Below are positions 29,751-38,372 of a stretch of 64,000 nucleotides of DNA, piece by piece (position 1 is the first letter of the stretch; each line of letters opens with the position of its first letter). The stretch comes from Methylobacillus glycogenes JCM 2850 (GTDB taxonomy: Bacteria; Pseudomonadota; Gammaproteobacteria; Burkholderiales; Methylophilaceae). The notes beneath the pieces are model-generated. The model was not told the DNA's origin, ran no database searches, and saw only the letters and a list, made by a program, of their open reading frames with translations. The translations under genes were made by a program, and so were the position numbers. The stretch is taken from assembly GCF_000617925.1 (NCBI RefSeq), contig NZ_BAMT01000001.1:1-64000 (forward strand). The letters run 5' to 3'.

Positions 29751-31568
29751 ATGAGACAAACCCTGAATGAAGTCACGGAACGTATCCGTGAACGTAGTGC
29801 GCCCACACGCAAGGCTTATCTGCAACGTGTAGACCAGATCATTAACCGTGAACGCGGTGCTGATCGCATGGGCTGTGCCAATGTGGCCCACGCTTTTGCG
29901 GCCATGCCCAGCAATGACAAGTTCAAAGTAGTCGCAGAAAAGGCGCCACATATCGGCATCGTCACTGCCTACAACGACATGTTGTCCGCGCATCAGCCTT
30001 ACGAGACCTATCCCGAAATCATCCGTGACGAGGCGCGCAAGCTGGGTGCCACGGTGCAGGTAGCAGGTGGTGTGCCTGCCATGTGTGACGGCATTACCCA
30101 GGGTGAACCTGGCATGGAGCTGAGCCTGTTCTCACGCGATACCATCGCCATGAGTACCGCTGTTTCCCTGTCCCACGATGTATTTGATGCCGCCTTGCTG
30201 CTGGGCGTCTGTGACAAGATTGTCCCCGGCCTGCTGATAGGCGCGCTGCATTTCGGTCATTTGCCTTGCGTGTTTGTACCTGCAGGCCCGATGTCCACCG
30301 GCATAGACAACACCACCAAATCCAAGGTGCGGGAAAAATACGCCCAGGGTCTGGTCGGTCGTGAAGAGCTGCTGGCTTCTGAATCTGCGGCTTATCATGG
30401 CGCAGGTACTTGCACTTTCTACGGTACTGCCAATAGTAACCAGATGCTGATGGAGGCCATGGGTCTGCATGTACCAGGCGCTGCCTTTGTGCATCCCCAT
30501 GACGGTATGCGTGATCTCCTGACCCGTGAATCGGTCAGAACCGTACTTTCCATCACCAAGGGCCAGCGTTTTACGCCAATTGGCCGCATGGTAGATGAAC
30601 GTGTCATCGTCAATGCCATTGTTGCCCTGCTGGCAACTGGCGGTAGTACCAATCACCTGATTCACTGGGTGGCCGTGGCCCGTGCCGCAGGCATCATCAT
30701 TGACTGGTCAGATTTCTCCAAGCTGTCGCAAAACACGCCTTTGCTGGCGCGTGTGTATCCCAATGGTACGGCGGATGTGAACCAGTTCCATGCCGCAGGT
30801 GGTGCTGGCTTTGTGATTCGTGAACTGGTTGATGCTGGCTATATGCACGGCGATGTTCAGTCTGTGGTCATGGGTGGCTTGCGCGATTTCGGCAAGCAGC
30901 CAGTCAAGTCAGATGATGGCGGCCTGATCTGGGTTGATCTGCCAGCTACTACCCCTGACGACACCATAGTGCGCAATACTTCCAAGCCTTTCAGTGAATC
31001 CGGCGGCTTGCGTTTGCTGACTGGCAATCTGGGCCGCTCCGTCATCAAGAGCTCCGCCGTGCCTGAAGACAGGCAAATCGTGGAAGCCCCCGCCATTGTC
31101 TTCAACGGCCAGGAAGAACTGCTCTCCGCCTTTGAACGTGGCGAGCTGGAAAAAGACTTTATTGCCGTGGTGCGCTTCCAGGGCCCACGTGCCAACGGTA
31201 TGCCAGAGTTGCACAAGCTGACGCCGCCATTGTCCGTGCTGCAAGGCAAGGGCTACCGCGTGGCGATTGTGACCGATGGCCGCATGAGCGGCGCGTCCGG
31301 CAAGGTGCCCGCAGCGATTCACCTCAGCCCGGAATGCCTGGCTGGTGGCGCCATTGGCAAAATTCGAACTGGTGACATGATCCGTCTTAACGCCATCGTC
31401 GGTACCCTTAACGCGCTGGTGGATGACGAAGAATGGCAAGCGCGCACTGTGGCGACCATGAGCGAAGCCCAGCGCAACAACAATGGTCATGGCATAGGCC
31501 GTGAACTGTTTGGTGGCATGCGCAAGAATGTGCACAGCGCCGAAGAGGGCGCTGTTACCTGGCTGTAA
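29751..31568 (+). CDS. edd: 6-phosphogluconate dehydratase
   Basis: Converts 6-phosphogluconate to 2-keto-3-deoxy-6-phosphogluconate (KDPG), first step of the Entner-Doudoroff route. At 605 residues it is full length for the IlvD/Edd family of iron-sulfur dehydratases. The cluster region includes GGVPAMCDGITQGEPGMELS, a second Cys in LLLGVCDKIVPGLL and a third in GAGTCTFYGTANSNQ. In methylotrophs with the ribulose monophosphate cycle this pathway cleaves the hexose made from formaldehyde, which supports the proposed lifestyle. It is followed by eda after 67 bp containing a strong hairpin. Confidence 0.97.
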   Translation: MRQTLNEVTERIRERSAPTRKAYLQRVDQIINRERGADRMGCANVAHAFAAMPSNDKFKVVAEKAPHIGIVTAYNDMLSAHQPYETYPEIIRDEARKLGATVQVAGGVPAMCDGITQGEPGMELSLFSRDTIAMSTAVSLSHDVFDAALLLGVCDKIVPGLLIGALHFGHLPCVFVPAGPMSTGIDNTTKSKVREKYAQGLVGREELLASESAAYHGAGTCTFYGTANSNQMLMEAMGLHVPGAAFVHPHDGMRDLLTRESVRTVLSITKGQRFTPIGRMVDERVIVNAIVALLATGGSTNHLIHWVAVARAAGIIIDWSDFSKLSQNTPLLARVYPNGTADVNQFHAAGGAGFVIRELVDAGYMHGDVQSVVMGGLRDFGKQPVKSDDGGLIWVDLPATTPDDTIVRNTSKPFSESGGLRLLTGNLGRSVIKSSAVPEDRQIVEAPAIVFNGQEELLSAFERGELEKDFIAVVRFQGPRANGMPELHKLTPPLSVLQGKGYRVAIVTDGRMSGASGKVPAAIHLSPECLAGGAIGKIRTGDMIRLNAIVGTLNALVDDEEWQARTVATMSEAQRNNNGHGIGRELFGGMRKNVHSAEEGAVTWL

Positions 31569-31576
31569 GCCACGAC

Positions 31577-31596
31577 GGGCTGGCGCTTGCCAGCCC
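31577..31596 (+). promoter_or_regulatory. Hairpin between edd and eda
   Basis: GGGCTGGC-gctt-GCCAGCCC is a perfect 8-bp stem eight bases after the edd stop. No U-run follows, so it is more likely to protect or process the edd message, or set relative expression, than to terminate fully. Confidence 0.6.
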
Positions 31597-31635
31597 GCTC
31601 ACCTTTAATTCAACCTTCAACCATATGGAAACCCA

Positions 31636-32261
31636 ATGAGCACACTAGATTTAGCTAACCATGGCCCAGTGATCCCGGTCATTGTCATCAACAAGGTCGA
31701 GGATGCCGTGCCCATGGCTGAAGCCTTGCTGGAAGGTGGTATCAAGGTTCTGGAAGTTACCCTGCGTACCCCAGTGGCCTTGCAAGCCATGGAAGCGATT
31801 GCCAAGGCTGTGCCTGATGCCATCGTCGGTGCTGGTACCGTGCGCAATATCAAGGATGCGCAAAACTGTAAGGATGTAGGTTGCCAGTTCGCCGTTAGCC
31901 CTGGTTACACCAGCGAGCTGGGCCGTGCTGCCCGCGAGATGGGCCTGCCTTTGTTGCCAGGTGTATCGACTGGTAGCGAAATCATGCAAGCCAATGCCGA
32001 TGATTACTACTTCCTCAAGCTGTTCCCCGCCGTGGCTGTAGGTGGCATTAACCTGCTCAAGGGCTTTGCTGGTCCATTCGGCGATGTGAAGTTCTGCCCT
32101 ACAGGTGGCGTGACTGTGGAATCCGCACCGCAATTCCTGCTTTGCCTAATGTGGTGGTCTGTGGCGGCACCTGGTTGACGCCAGCCGATGCTGTGGCCAG
32201 CAAGAACTGGGCGCACATCACCAAACTGGCACGTGAAGCCAGCGCTATCAAAGCTGCCTGA
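31636..32261 (+). CDS. eda: KDPG aldolase (one frame break)
   Basis: Splits KDPG into pyruvate and glyceraldehyde 3-phosphate. 208 residues after repair. The class I aldolase barrel shows [28 protein letters not shown] and the Schiff-base Lys in YFLKLFPA, and the phosphate site FCPTGGV. The frame breaks at ~32139: CCTGCTTTG should be CTG-GCT-TTG ([14 protein letters not shown]), one G short inside CCTGG. After repair it ends at the TGA at 32259-32261. It forms an operon with edd. Confidence 0.95.
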
Positions 32262-32280
32262 TAGGCCTTGGCTCTGAAAT

Positions 32281-32300
32281 CGGCCCCGCTTGCGGGGCCG
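32281..32300 (+). terminator. Hairpin after eda
   Basis: CGGCCCCGC-tt-GCGGGGCCG is a perfect GC-rich 9-bp stem 20 bases past the eda stop. It lacks a clear U-run, so termination strength is uncertain. Confidence 0.55.
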
Positions 32301-32375
32301 TATCCATTCAGGGCCGCTTGAATCGCCAGACCGCCAGGTCAAACTACTCATTGATTGTTCCATCGCGGGTGCTGC

Positions 32376-33098
32376 ATGCATAAGCTTGATCACTACCAAA
32401 CCTTGGTGCTGGATTGTGATGGGGTCATCCTCAATTCCAACTACCTCAAGATTGATGCCTACTTCGCTACCGCGAGGAATTTCGGTGCCAACGAGCAGCA
32501 GGCCCAGGCGCTGGTGGATTATCACATCAAGCTTGGCGGTATTTCCCGCTTCGTCAAATTCCAGTATTTCCTCAGCGATATCCTGCAACAGCCAGTCAAA
32601 CAGCAAGACGTAGATACCTTGCTGCTGGATTTTGGTCGTGAAGTGCGGACTAGGCTGGCCAGTTGTGAAATTGCGCCTGGCCTGGCCGAGTTGCGTGCCG
32701 CCACGGCCGCAGCCAACTGGCTGGTGATTTCCGGCGGCGATCAGCAGGAGCTGCGCGACATATTTGCCGAGCGCGGTATCGCAGACTGGTTTGATGGCGG
32801 CATATTTGGCAGCCCAGACAACAAGGATGAGATCCTCGCGCGTGAACTGCAGGCGGGTAATATCCGTCAGCCTGCCTTGTTCCTAGGGGATAGCCGCTAT
32901 GACCACCAGGCTTCTACTGGCGCAGGTCTGGATTTTATTTTTCTGCATGCCTGGACCGATGTGCCGCAATGGCAGGACTATTGCGCACAACATCAGATTA
33001 CCGTGCGTGCCAATATTGCCGATGTATTGAAGCAAGACCAAATCCAACAAGACCTGGTCCAACAAGAACTAGCCCAACAAAACCAGCCCCTAGATTAA
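32376..33098 (+). CDS. HAD-superfamily phosphatase
   Basis: About 240 residues. The HAD nucleophile motif is LVLDCDGVILNSN, motif II is LVISGGDQQ, and the C-terminal motifs are SPDNKDEIL (Lys) and LFLGDSRYDHQ (metal Asp). The class fits small sugar-phosphate phosphatases. Placement between eda and a run of LPS genes suggests a sugar phosphate substrate, but it cannot be named. I chose the ATG at 32376. The C-terminus ends in a Gln-rich tail (IQQDLVQQELAQQNQ) encoded by three 15-bp tandem repeats, absent from the core fold. Confidence 0.78.
   Translation: MHKLDHYQTLVLDCDGVILNSNYLKIDAYFATARNFGANEQQAQALVDYHIKLGGISRFVKFQYFLSDILQQPVKQQDVDTLLLDFGREVRTRLASCEIAPGLAELRAATAAANWLVISGGDQQELRDIFAERGIADWFDGGIFGSPDNKDEILARELQAGNIRQPALFLGDSRYDHQASTGAGLDFIFLHAWTDVPQWQDYCAQHQITVRANIADVLKQDQIQQDLVQQELAQQNQPLD
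33044..33088 (+). repeat. Three 15-bp tandem repeats at the 3' end of the HAD gene
   Basis: CCAACAAGACCTGGT, CCAACAAGAACTAGC and CCAACAAAACCAGCC follow one another in frame, adding about five residues each (QQDLV, QQELA, QQNQP), and stop three codons later. Confidence 0.85.
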
Positions 33099-33110
33099 GA
33101 CCCTAGCCTT

Positions 33111-33801
33111 ATGAAACTGTTACCCAGCCTTAAGCTGCGTCGTAGCCAGGTGCTGACACCGGAAGAATTCGAGCAGCTACGTTTATCTGCCTGGTGCTTG
33201 AACAGGACGGCAGAGGCATCAAGGTCATGCAGCTGGAAAACGGCAATATCTTCAAGATATTCCGCAGGCGGCATACCATCAGCCTGTCGCAGATCTATTC
33301 CTATGCGCGGCTGTTCTGTCGCAACGCGGACAGGCTCAAGGCGCTGGCCATACCTACCGTCGATATCATCCAGTTGTTCCATTTTGAGGACAGCAGTGAT
33401 ACTGGCGTGCTGTACAAACCATTGCCTGGCCGTACCCTGCGCCAGCTCGGCATGTCCGGTCAGCTTGATCTGGCATTGCTACAAGCTTTCGGTGCCTTTG
33501 TCGCACGTTTGCACCAGGAGGGTGTGTACTTCCGCTCCCTGCATTTTGGCAATGTCATCCTCACCCCAGAGGGCCATCTGGGCCTGATTGATATTGCGAC
33601 CTCAAGTTGCGCGGCCAGGCCTTGCGGATCTGGCACCGCAGACGCAATTTCCGTCATCTGCAACGCTATGCCAGTGATTGGTCCATGATTTCGGCAGAAG
33701 GCAAACAGGTGTTTGCGGCGAGTTATTTTGCTGCCAGCCAGTTGCCTGCCAAAGCGGTGGCAAGGCTGAGGCAGGAGTTGCGCTTTATGAGCAAGGAGTA
33801 G
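33111..33801 (+). CDS. Small LPS-type kinase (two frame breaks)
   Basis: About 230 residues after repair. Features of the LPS kinase fold are KVMQLENGNIFKIFRRR (ATP-site Lys), a linker YKPLPGRTL, the catalytic loop VYFRSLHFGNVIL (Ser-Leu-His replaces the usual His-x-Asp) and LGLIDIAD. The chain then continues LKLRGQALRIWHRRR in another frame. Breaks lie at ~33190 (GCCTGGTG for GCC-xTG-GTG) and ~33597 (ATTGCGACC for ATT-GCx-GAC), each one base short. The altered catalytic loop may mean reduced or changed activity. It starts 12 bases after the HAD stop and ends 4 bases before the next gene, so the three are probably one unit. Confidence 0.72.
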
Positions 33802-33805
33802 GGCC

Positions 33806-34903
33806 ATGTATATATTGCATATCTGTCATAGCTATTACCCCCCTTTCCTTGATTGCGCGCGCCAGTATGCTGCCTTGTTCAAGGCCAGCCCGTATAAAGT
33901 TGTGACTGTGTATCTGACAGGCAAGGCAGACGCGGAAATTGCAGCGGCCAGCGCTTCGGATGAGGTGATTTTCTTAGGCTATAACAGCAAGCAGGTGCGC
34001 GGTTTAAAGCTGGGGGCGATTCTGAAAATTCGCCAATTGGTGGCAAGCCGGAATTTCGTTCTTTGTATTGCCCACCGGGCAAAACCTACCTATGTCGCCC
34101 TGCTGGCCACCAAGCTACCTGTGGTCAGTGTGCATCATAATTACAATGACTTTGGCCGCGCCTCGCGCCGCTGGCTGGTAAATCTTTGTCGCCATAGACT
34201 GCTCATGCTCTGTGTCTCGGACTCTGTCCGCGATGAAATGCGCGAGCATCTGGCCCATTGGCCAGCAGAAAGCATACTCACGCTTTACAACCGCCTGGAC
34301 GTAGAGGCTGTCAGCGCTGAGTTGTTGAGCCGAGCTGCCGCACGCCATCATTTGCAACTAGCTGAGCATCAATATGTCATTGCTAATGTAGGTAGGCTGC
34401 ATAGGGATAAAGACCAGGCGACATTGTTACGTGCTTATGCTCTGGCCAGACCTCATTTGCCCGAAAATACGTTGTTGCTGATCTTGGGCAAGGGGCCCCT
34501 AGAGCAGGATTTGAAGGCGCTTGCACAAGACCTGAACATTGCCGAGCAAGTCAGGTTTGCGGGTGTGGTGCCAGAAGCCAGACGCTATTTCCGCGCCTTT
34601 GACCATTTTGTGCTGACATCAGATCATGAGCCTTTTGGCATGGTGTTGCTGGAAGCCATGGCGGCTGAACTGCCGATTACCTGCAGTGATAGTGGGGGCG
34701 GGGCCGAGGTGGTGGCGGGTGTGGGTAAACTGTTTCCTCTGGGGGATGCCGAGCGCCTTGCCCAGCGATTGCTTGAAACAGCACAACAGCATGTAGCAAC
34801 AGCCACAGGTTTGCAGCGTTTGCAGGAAGAGTTCAGCGATGAGGCCGCCAGAGCCAGATTCATGTCTTTGGCTTTCGTGAAGTCATACCTGCCGCAGTCT
34901 TGA
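33806..34903 (+). CDS. GT4-family glycosyltransferase
   Basis: A 365-residue retaining glycosyltransferase with two Rossmann domains. The C-terminal half has NVGRLHRDKDQATLLRA, LLILGKGPLEQDL and the donor motif SDHEPFGMVLLEAMAAELPI (Glu-x7-Glu). No membrane helices are visible, so it is cytosolic or peripheral. It probably adds a sugar to the LPS outer core, but donor and acceptor cannot be told from sequence. It begins 4 bp after the kinase gene; the spacing implies co-translation. Confidence 0.85.
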   Translation: MYILHICHSYYPPFLDCARQYAALFKASPYKVVTVYLTGKADAEIAAASASDEVIFLGYNSKQVRGLKLGAILKIRQLVASRNFVLCIAHRAKPTYVALLATKLPVVSVHHNYNDFGRASRRWLVNLCRHRLLMLCVSDSVRDEMREHLAHWPAESILTLYNRLDVEAVSAELLSRAAARHHLQLAEHQYVIANVGRLHRDKDQATLLRAYALARPHLPENTLLLILGKGPLEQDLKALAQDLNIAEQVRFAGVVPEARRYFRAFDHFVLTSDHEPFGMVLLEAMAAELPITCSDSGGGAEVVAGVGKLFPLGDAERLAQRLLETAQQHVATATGLQRLQEEFSDEAARARFMSLAFVKSYLPQS

Positions 34904-34945
34904 GTCATTCATGTGCTGAAAATTCATAATAAATAAAGGACAAGC

Positions 34946-36006
34946 ATGCCAAGCAAGTTATTCGTACTAGATGGCATCAGTGGGGTACCGCTGGGACGTG
35001 AAATTGCACAGGTAGCGGGTGAACTAGGCATTGCCACTGCATATCACGACCTTGCCAGCATGCCTAAGATTCCGTTTGATCGTCTGCGCTCCATTGTGGC
35101 CAAGACCATCAATAAGCAGAAACAAGAGGAAGAGGGCTTTTTCCACTTACCCACGGTACAGACCAAAGCAGTGATTGAGTTGCTGGAACGTGAGCGCCCC
35201 ACGCATATCCTGGTGATAGGCTTTCTCTACAAGTTCATCAGCCCTGCTTGATGAAGGAGCTGGCGCAGCGCTATCAATGCCAATTATTTCTCTACGATAC
35301 CGACAGTTGCAATCTCTACTCCAAGCGTCGCTCGTTCATCTTTTTCCTTGAGGATGAGCTGCCTGCGTATCAGCGTATATTCTCGTTTTCGCGCGTGATG
35401 AGCGATTTTTTCCAGCAAGTACGGGGATTAAACGCCAGTTATTACCCTTACGGGGCGCTGAATATCACGCTGCCCGCAGCTAGCCAACAGGCAAACGATG
35501 TCTTGTTTGTCGGCAGCGGGGATTTACGACGCATTTTCATGCTTGAGCATATCCGGGAGCAGGTGACCATCTTTGGCAAGCGCTGGGAGCGCAATCAGGC
35601 CTTGATGTCACCAGCACTCAAGCAACGAATTGTTGATAGGGATATATGGGGCCAGGACTTACATCAGGCCTTTGCCGATAGCAAAATCGTGCTCAACATC
35701 ACCCGCGCCCAATTCTTTGGCGCGGAAACTGGCATTAATCTGCGGATATTTGAAGCGCTGGCCGCAGGCTGTTTCCTGCTTACCGATTACTGTGATGAAG
35801 TCGCAGAGTTGTTCTCTATAGGCGAGGAGTTGGAGACGTTCAAGAGCTCCAGCGAGCTGGTGGAAAAGGTGAATTATTACCTTGCCCACCCTGAAAAGCG
35901 TGCTGAAATCGCGCGCCGGGGCCATGAGGCCTTCCAGCAGCGCTTTACCTGGAAAGTCCGGGTGCAAGCCTTGCTGGATGGCATGGGGGCTACCCCCCAG
36001 GCTTAG
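34946..36006 (+). CDS. CgeB-like glycosyltransferase (one frame break)
   Basis: About 353 residues after repair. The C-terminal part resembles the CgeB/DUF3880 type of glycosyltransferase: DVLFVGSGDLRRIFMLEHI, VLNITRAQFFGAETGINLRI and FEALAAGCFLLTDYCDEV. The N-terminal half has no motif I recognise. The frame breaks at ~35246: CCCTGCTTGATG should gain one base (I-S-P-G/A-L-M-K-E-L), most simply CCTGG. AAAGGA precedes the ATG. It converges on waaL with both stops inside a 16-bp tandem duplication. A role in LPS or surface glycan assembly is inferred from neighbours. Confidence 0.7.
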
Positions 36007-36031
36007 TGGGTTTCAGGCTTAGTGGGATTCA
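36000..36031. repeat. 16-bp tandem duplication holding both convergent stop codons
   Basis: GGCTTAGTGGGTTTCA (36000-36015) is followed by GGCTTAGTGGGATTCA (36016-36031), 15 of 16 identical. The plus-strand gene stops at TAG in copy one; the minus-strand ligase gene stops at TAA in copy two. Confidence 0.85.
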
Positions 36032-37242
36032 GCGAGTGGCTTTGCTTCTCCCTGTGCATTCAAGCCTGCTTGCATCAATTTGGATTGTTGCGCCGCATGA
36101 TGCAATTGTTGCGCAATCAAGAGTGCCAGGGGCAAGTGGAACACCAGCCAGCGCTGGTTAGGGCTATGCACTAGGCTGCTGCCATCGAAAGCCAGGCCAA
36201 ATGCGCCACATATGAAATACCAGGCGGCCCAGGATTGGGCTTTGAAGCCCTGGATACTGGCCCACAAGGTGACAGCCAGCAAGGGCACCAAGCCGATCAA
36301 CCCGGCTTTATAGAACTGGGTCAGATAAAGGCTGTGTGGGTGTATCATCACCATCCCGTCATGGGAGATGTACTGGAAACCATGATCTGGGCCACAGCCT
36401 AACCATACTCCGCAGCGCAGGGTTTCAGCAAAGTAACCAGCCCAGATTTCTGGTCGGTAGAAATTACGCGCCAGCAGGCTTTCACCTATGCTGGTGTATG
36501 CAAATAATGCAGCTATGGACAGGGCGGCGCTGATGCCTGCTATCAACAGTCCCCAGCGTATTTTTGGATGCAGAGCTTGCTTGCGATATAGCGCCAGATA
36601 GGTCAATAAAATGGTGATTAACCACAGGCCAAAGATGCTGCGGGTTTGCAAGATGGTGAGAGATACGCCCAGCACCAGCAGGTGGGCCAAGAGCACGGCG
36701 CGGTAATGCTTGGCCTTCATACCCAAGAGGGTAATGATGGCGAGCATGCCGCCCAGGGTATTGGTGACATAAATGACATTTTCCAGTTTAGAGGTCATTT
36801 CACCCATACGCTCACCTGGCCTCCAAGTGCCTTGGGCATAAAACCATGCCATATTGAAGGCGATATAGAGCATGATCAGCCCCAGATATCCCCATGCCGC
36901 CTTATAAACCTGATCTTCACGGATGACTGGCAATCGTGCCACCGCAATGAAGAAGACGATGATCAGCAGGCCAAACTTTAGCGATTGCCAAGGATTACCA
37001 TCATTCCACCAGGCAGAAAGTACCAGACTGACTATAGCCAATACCAAGCCGCGAAACAGGGTGTTCTGGAAGATGCGTTTGATTTCAGCCCATTGCAGCG
37101 AGGCCAGGGCGGGCACAATCAGGATCAGGTAGCTGATATTGTTATGAAGCTGTGAGCCAGAAATCACCAAAAAGCTGATCATCCATGCACTGACGGCATA
37201 GAGCGCAAATGTGGGACTGCGAAGTGTTTCAAGCCATTTCAT
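36019..37242 (-). CDS. waaL: O-antigen ligase family membrane protein (WaaL-like)
   Basis: A 407-residue polytopic membrane protein with about ten to twelve hydrophobic helices. The large periplasmic loop contains ARNFYRPEIWAGYF, LGCGPDHGFQYISHDG and MIHPHSLYLTQFYKAGLIG; the conserved Arg and His of Wzy_C-type ligases lie in this pattern. It would attach a polymer or sugar from undecaprenyl-diphosphate to the lipid A core in the periplasm. Whether this strain makes O-antigen is unknown: no polymerase or flippase gene is in the window. Its ATG overlaps the stop of the upstream glycosyltransferase gene, placing it last in the hldD operon. Confidence 0.8.
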   Translation of the reverse strand: MKWLETLRSPTFALYAVSAWMISFLVISGSQLHNNISYLILIVPALASLQWAEIKRIFQNTLFRGLVLAIVSLVLSAWWNDGNPWQSLKFGLLIIVFFIAVARLPVIREDQVYKAAWGYLGLIMLYIAFNMAWFYAQGTWRPGERMGEMTSKLENVIYVTNTLGGMLAIITLLGMKAKHYRAVLLAHLLVLGVSLTILQTRSIFGLWLITILLTYLALYRKQALHPKIRWGLLIAGISAALSIAALFAYTSIGESLLARNFYRPEIWAGYFAETLRCGVWLGCGPDHGFQYISHDGMVMIHPHSLYLTQFYKAGLIGLVPLLAVTLWASIQGFKAQSWAAWYFICGAFGLAFDGSSLVHSPNQRWLVFHLPLALLIAQQLHHAAQQSKLMQAGLNAQGEAKPLAESH

Positions 37243-38372
37243 TAGTACTTGTTTCCTGCGATGAGGCTTTTATAAGCTAAGCGATAGGTTTCTATATCGT
37301 GGTGACTGAGCAGATAGTTGCAGGCGTACACGCCTTTCTCTGCCAATTCTGCAGCAGGCAGTGCGAGATACTCGCGCAGTGCCTTGGCTAGGCCGGATAC
37401 ATCTTTGGGTGCAACGGCAATACCGCCTGCACCCAGAATCACATCACGCATTTCTGGGATGTCGCTGGCAATCACCGGCAGGTGACCACTGATGCCTTCC
37501 ATCAACGCCAGTGGCATGCCTTCTTTCAATGAAGGCATGGCCCAGATGTCAAATGCGCGCACATACTGCAAGGCATCTTGGCGAAACCCCAGCAAATGCA
37601 CTCTATCTTGCAGACCCAATGTGACAATCTGCTGCTTTAACGCCGCTTCTTCCTCACCTCTGCCAATTATGCCGATATGGGCATCAGGAAATTCATCCTT
37701 AATCTCGGCCAGAGCGGCAATGAGGAAGCGGTGGCCTTTGCGCGCAAATAACTGGCCTATGGCCCCTATGATGCGTTTACCGCTTGGCAAGCCCAGGGCT
37801 GCCAGTGCTGCGGGTTTGTCCAGTTGCGAAGCTTCAGACTTGCGAATATCAATGGCGTTGGGAATGGCATGCGTGTTTTGGCTGGTAAAGCCTGCCTGAT
37901 AGTCAATCAGGCACTCCCTGACGGCAGCCGAAACACCAACAAAATGCCAGCGTTGGTCTGCCAGGCATTTGACCTGGAGCTGGCGATAGGCTCTATGGTA
38001 CTCATTCAGTACATGAGAAATGCCTATGCATAAAGGTACCTTCAGCCATTTATTCAGCATGAGCAGCATGCTGACCGTTTTGAAGCGGTTGGCAATGATG
38101 ACATCGAACTGTTCTTGTTTACAAAACTGATAGAGCTTCCACAGCGCCTTGATTCTCAGGCCACTCAGGCTTTTGCTGGGAAGGTCAAAGTAGTGCCTGT
38201 TTTCGGCAATGCTATGCGGTTGATCTGCATTAGGTTTGCCACAGAGATAGGCTGAGCACACTTGAAATTCATCCGTCGGCAAACCCTTGATGATTTGTTC
38301 TGCAAGGTCTGATACATCGTTTTTCTTCACATTGTAATCAGGATGTAGCTGGAGAACTTTAATGCGTTTCAT
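37242..38372 (-). CDS. GT4-family glycosyltransferase
   Basis: A 376-residue glycosyltransferase with the two-domain GT-B fold. Recognisable segments are VIIANRFKTVSMLL, VGVSAAVRECLIDY, IGAIGQLFARKGHRFLIAAL and the donor motif MPSLKEGMPLALMEGISGHL. It overlaps both waaF (14 bp) and waaL (1 bp), so it is translated as part of one LPS operon. Outer-core sugar transfer is inferred; donor and linkage are unknown. Confidence 0.85.
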   Translation of the reverse strand: MKRIKVLQLHPDYNVKKNDVSDLAEQIIKGLPTDEFQVCSAYLCGKPNADQPHSIAENRHYFDLPSKSLSGLRIKALWKLYQFCKQEQFDVIIANRFKTVSMLLMLNKWLKVPLCIGISHVLNEYHRAYRQLQVKCLADQRWHFVGVSAAVRECLIDYQAGFTSQNTHAIPNAIDIRKSEASQLDKPAALAALGLPSGKRIIGAIGQLFARKGHRFLIAALAEIKDEFPDAHIGIIGRGEEEAALKQQIVTLGLQDRVHLLGFRQDALQYVRAFDIWAMPSLKEGMPLALMEGISGHLPVIASDIPEMRDVILGAGGIAVAPKDVSGLAKALREYLALPAAELAEKGVYACNYLLSHHDIETYRLAYKSLIAGNKY

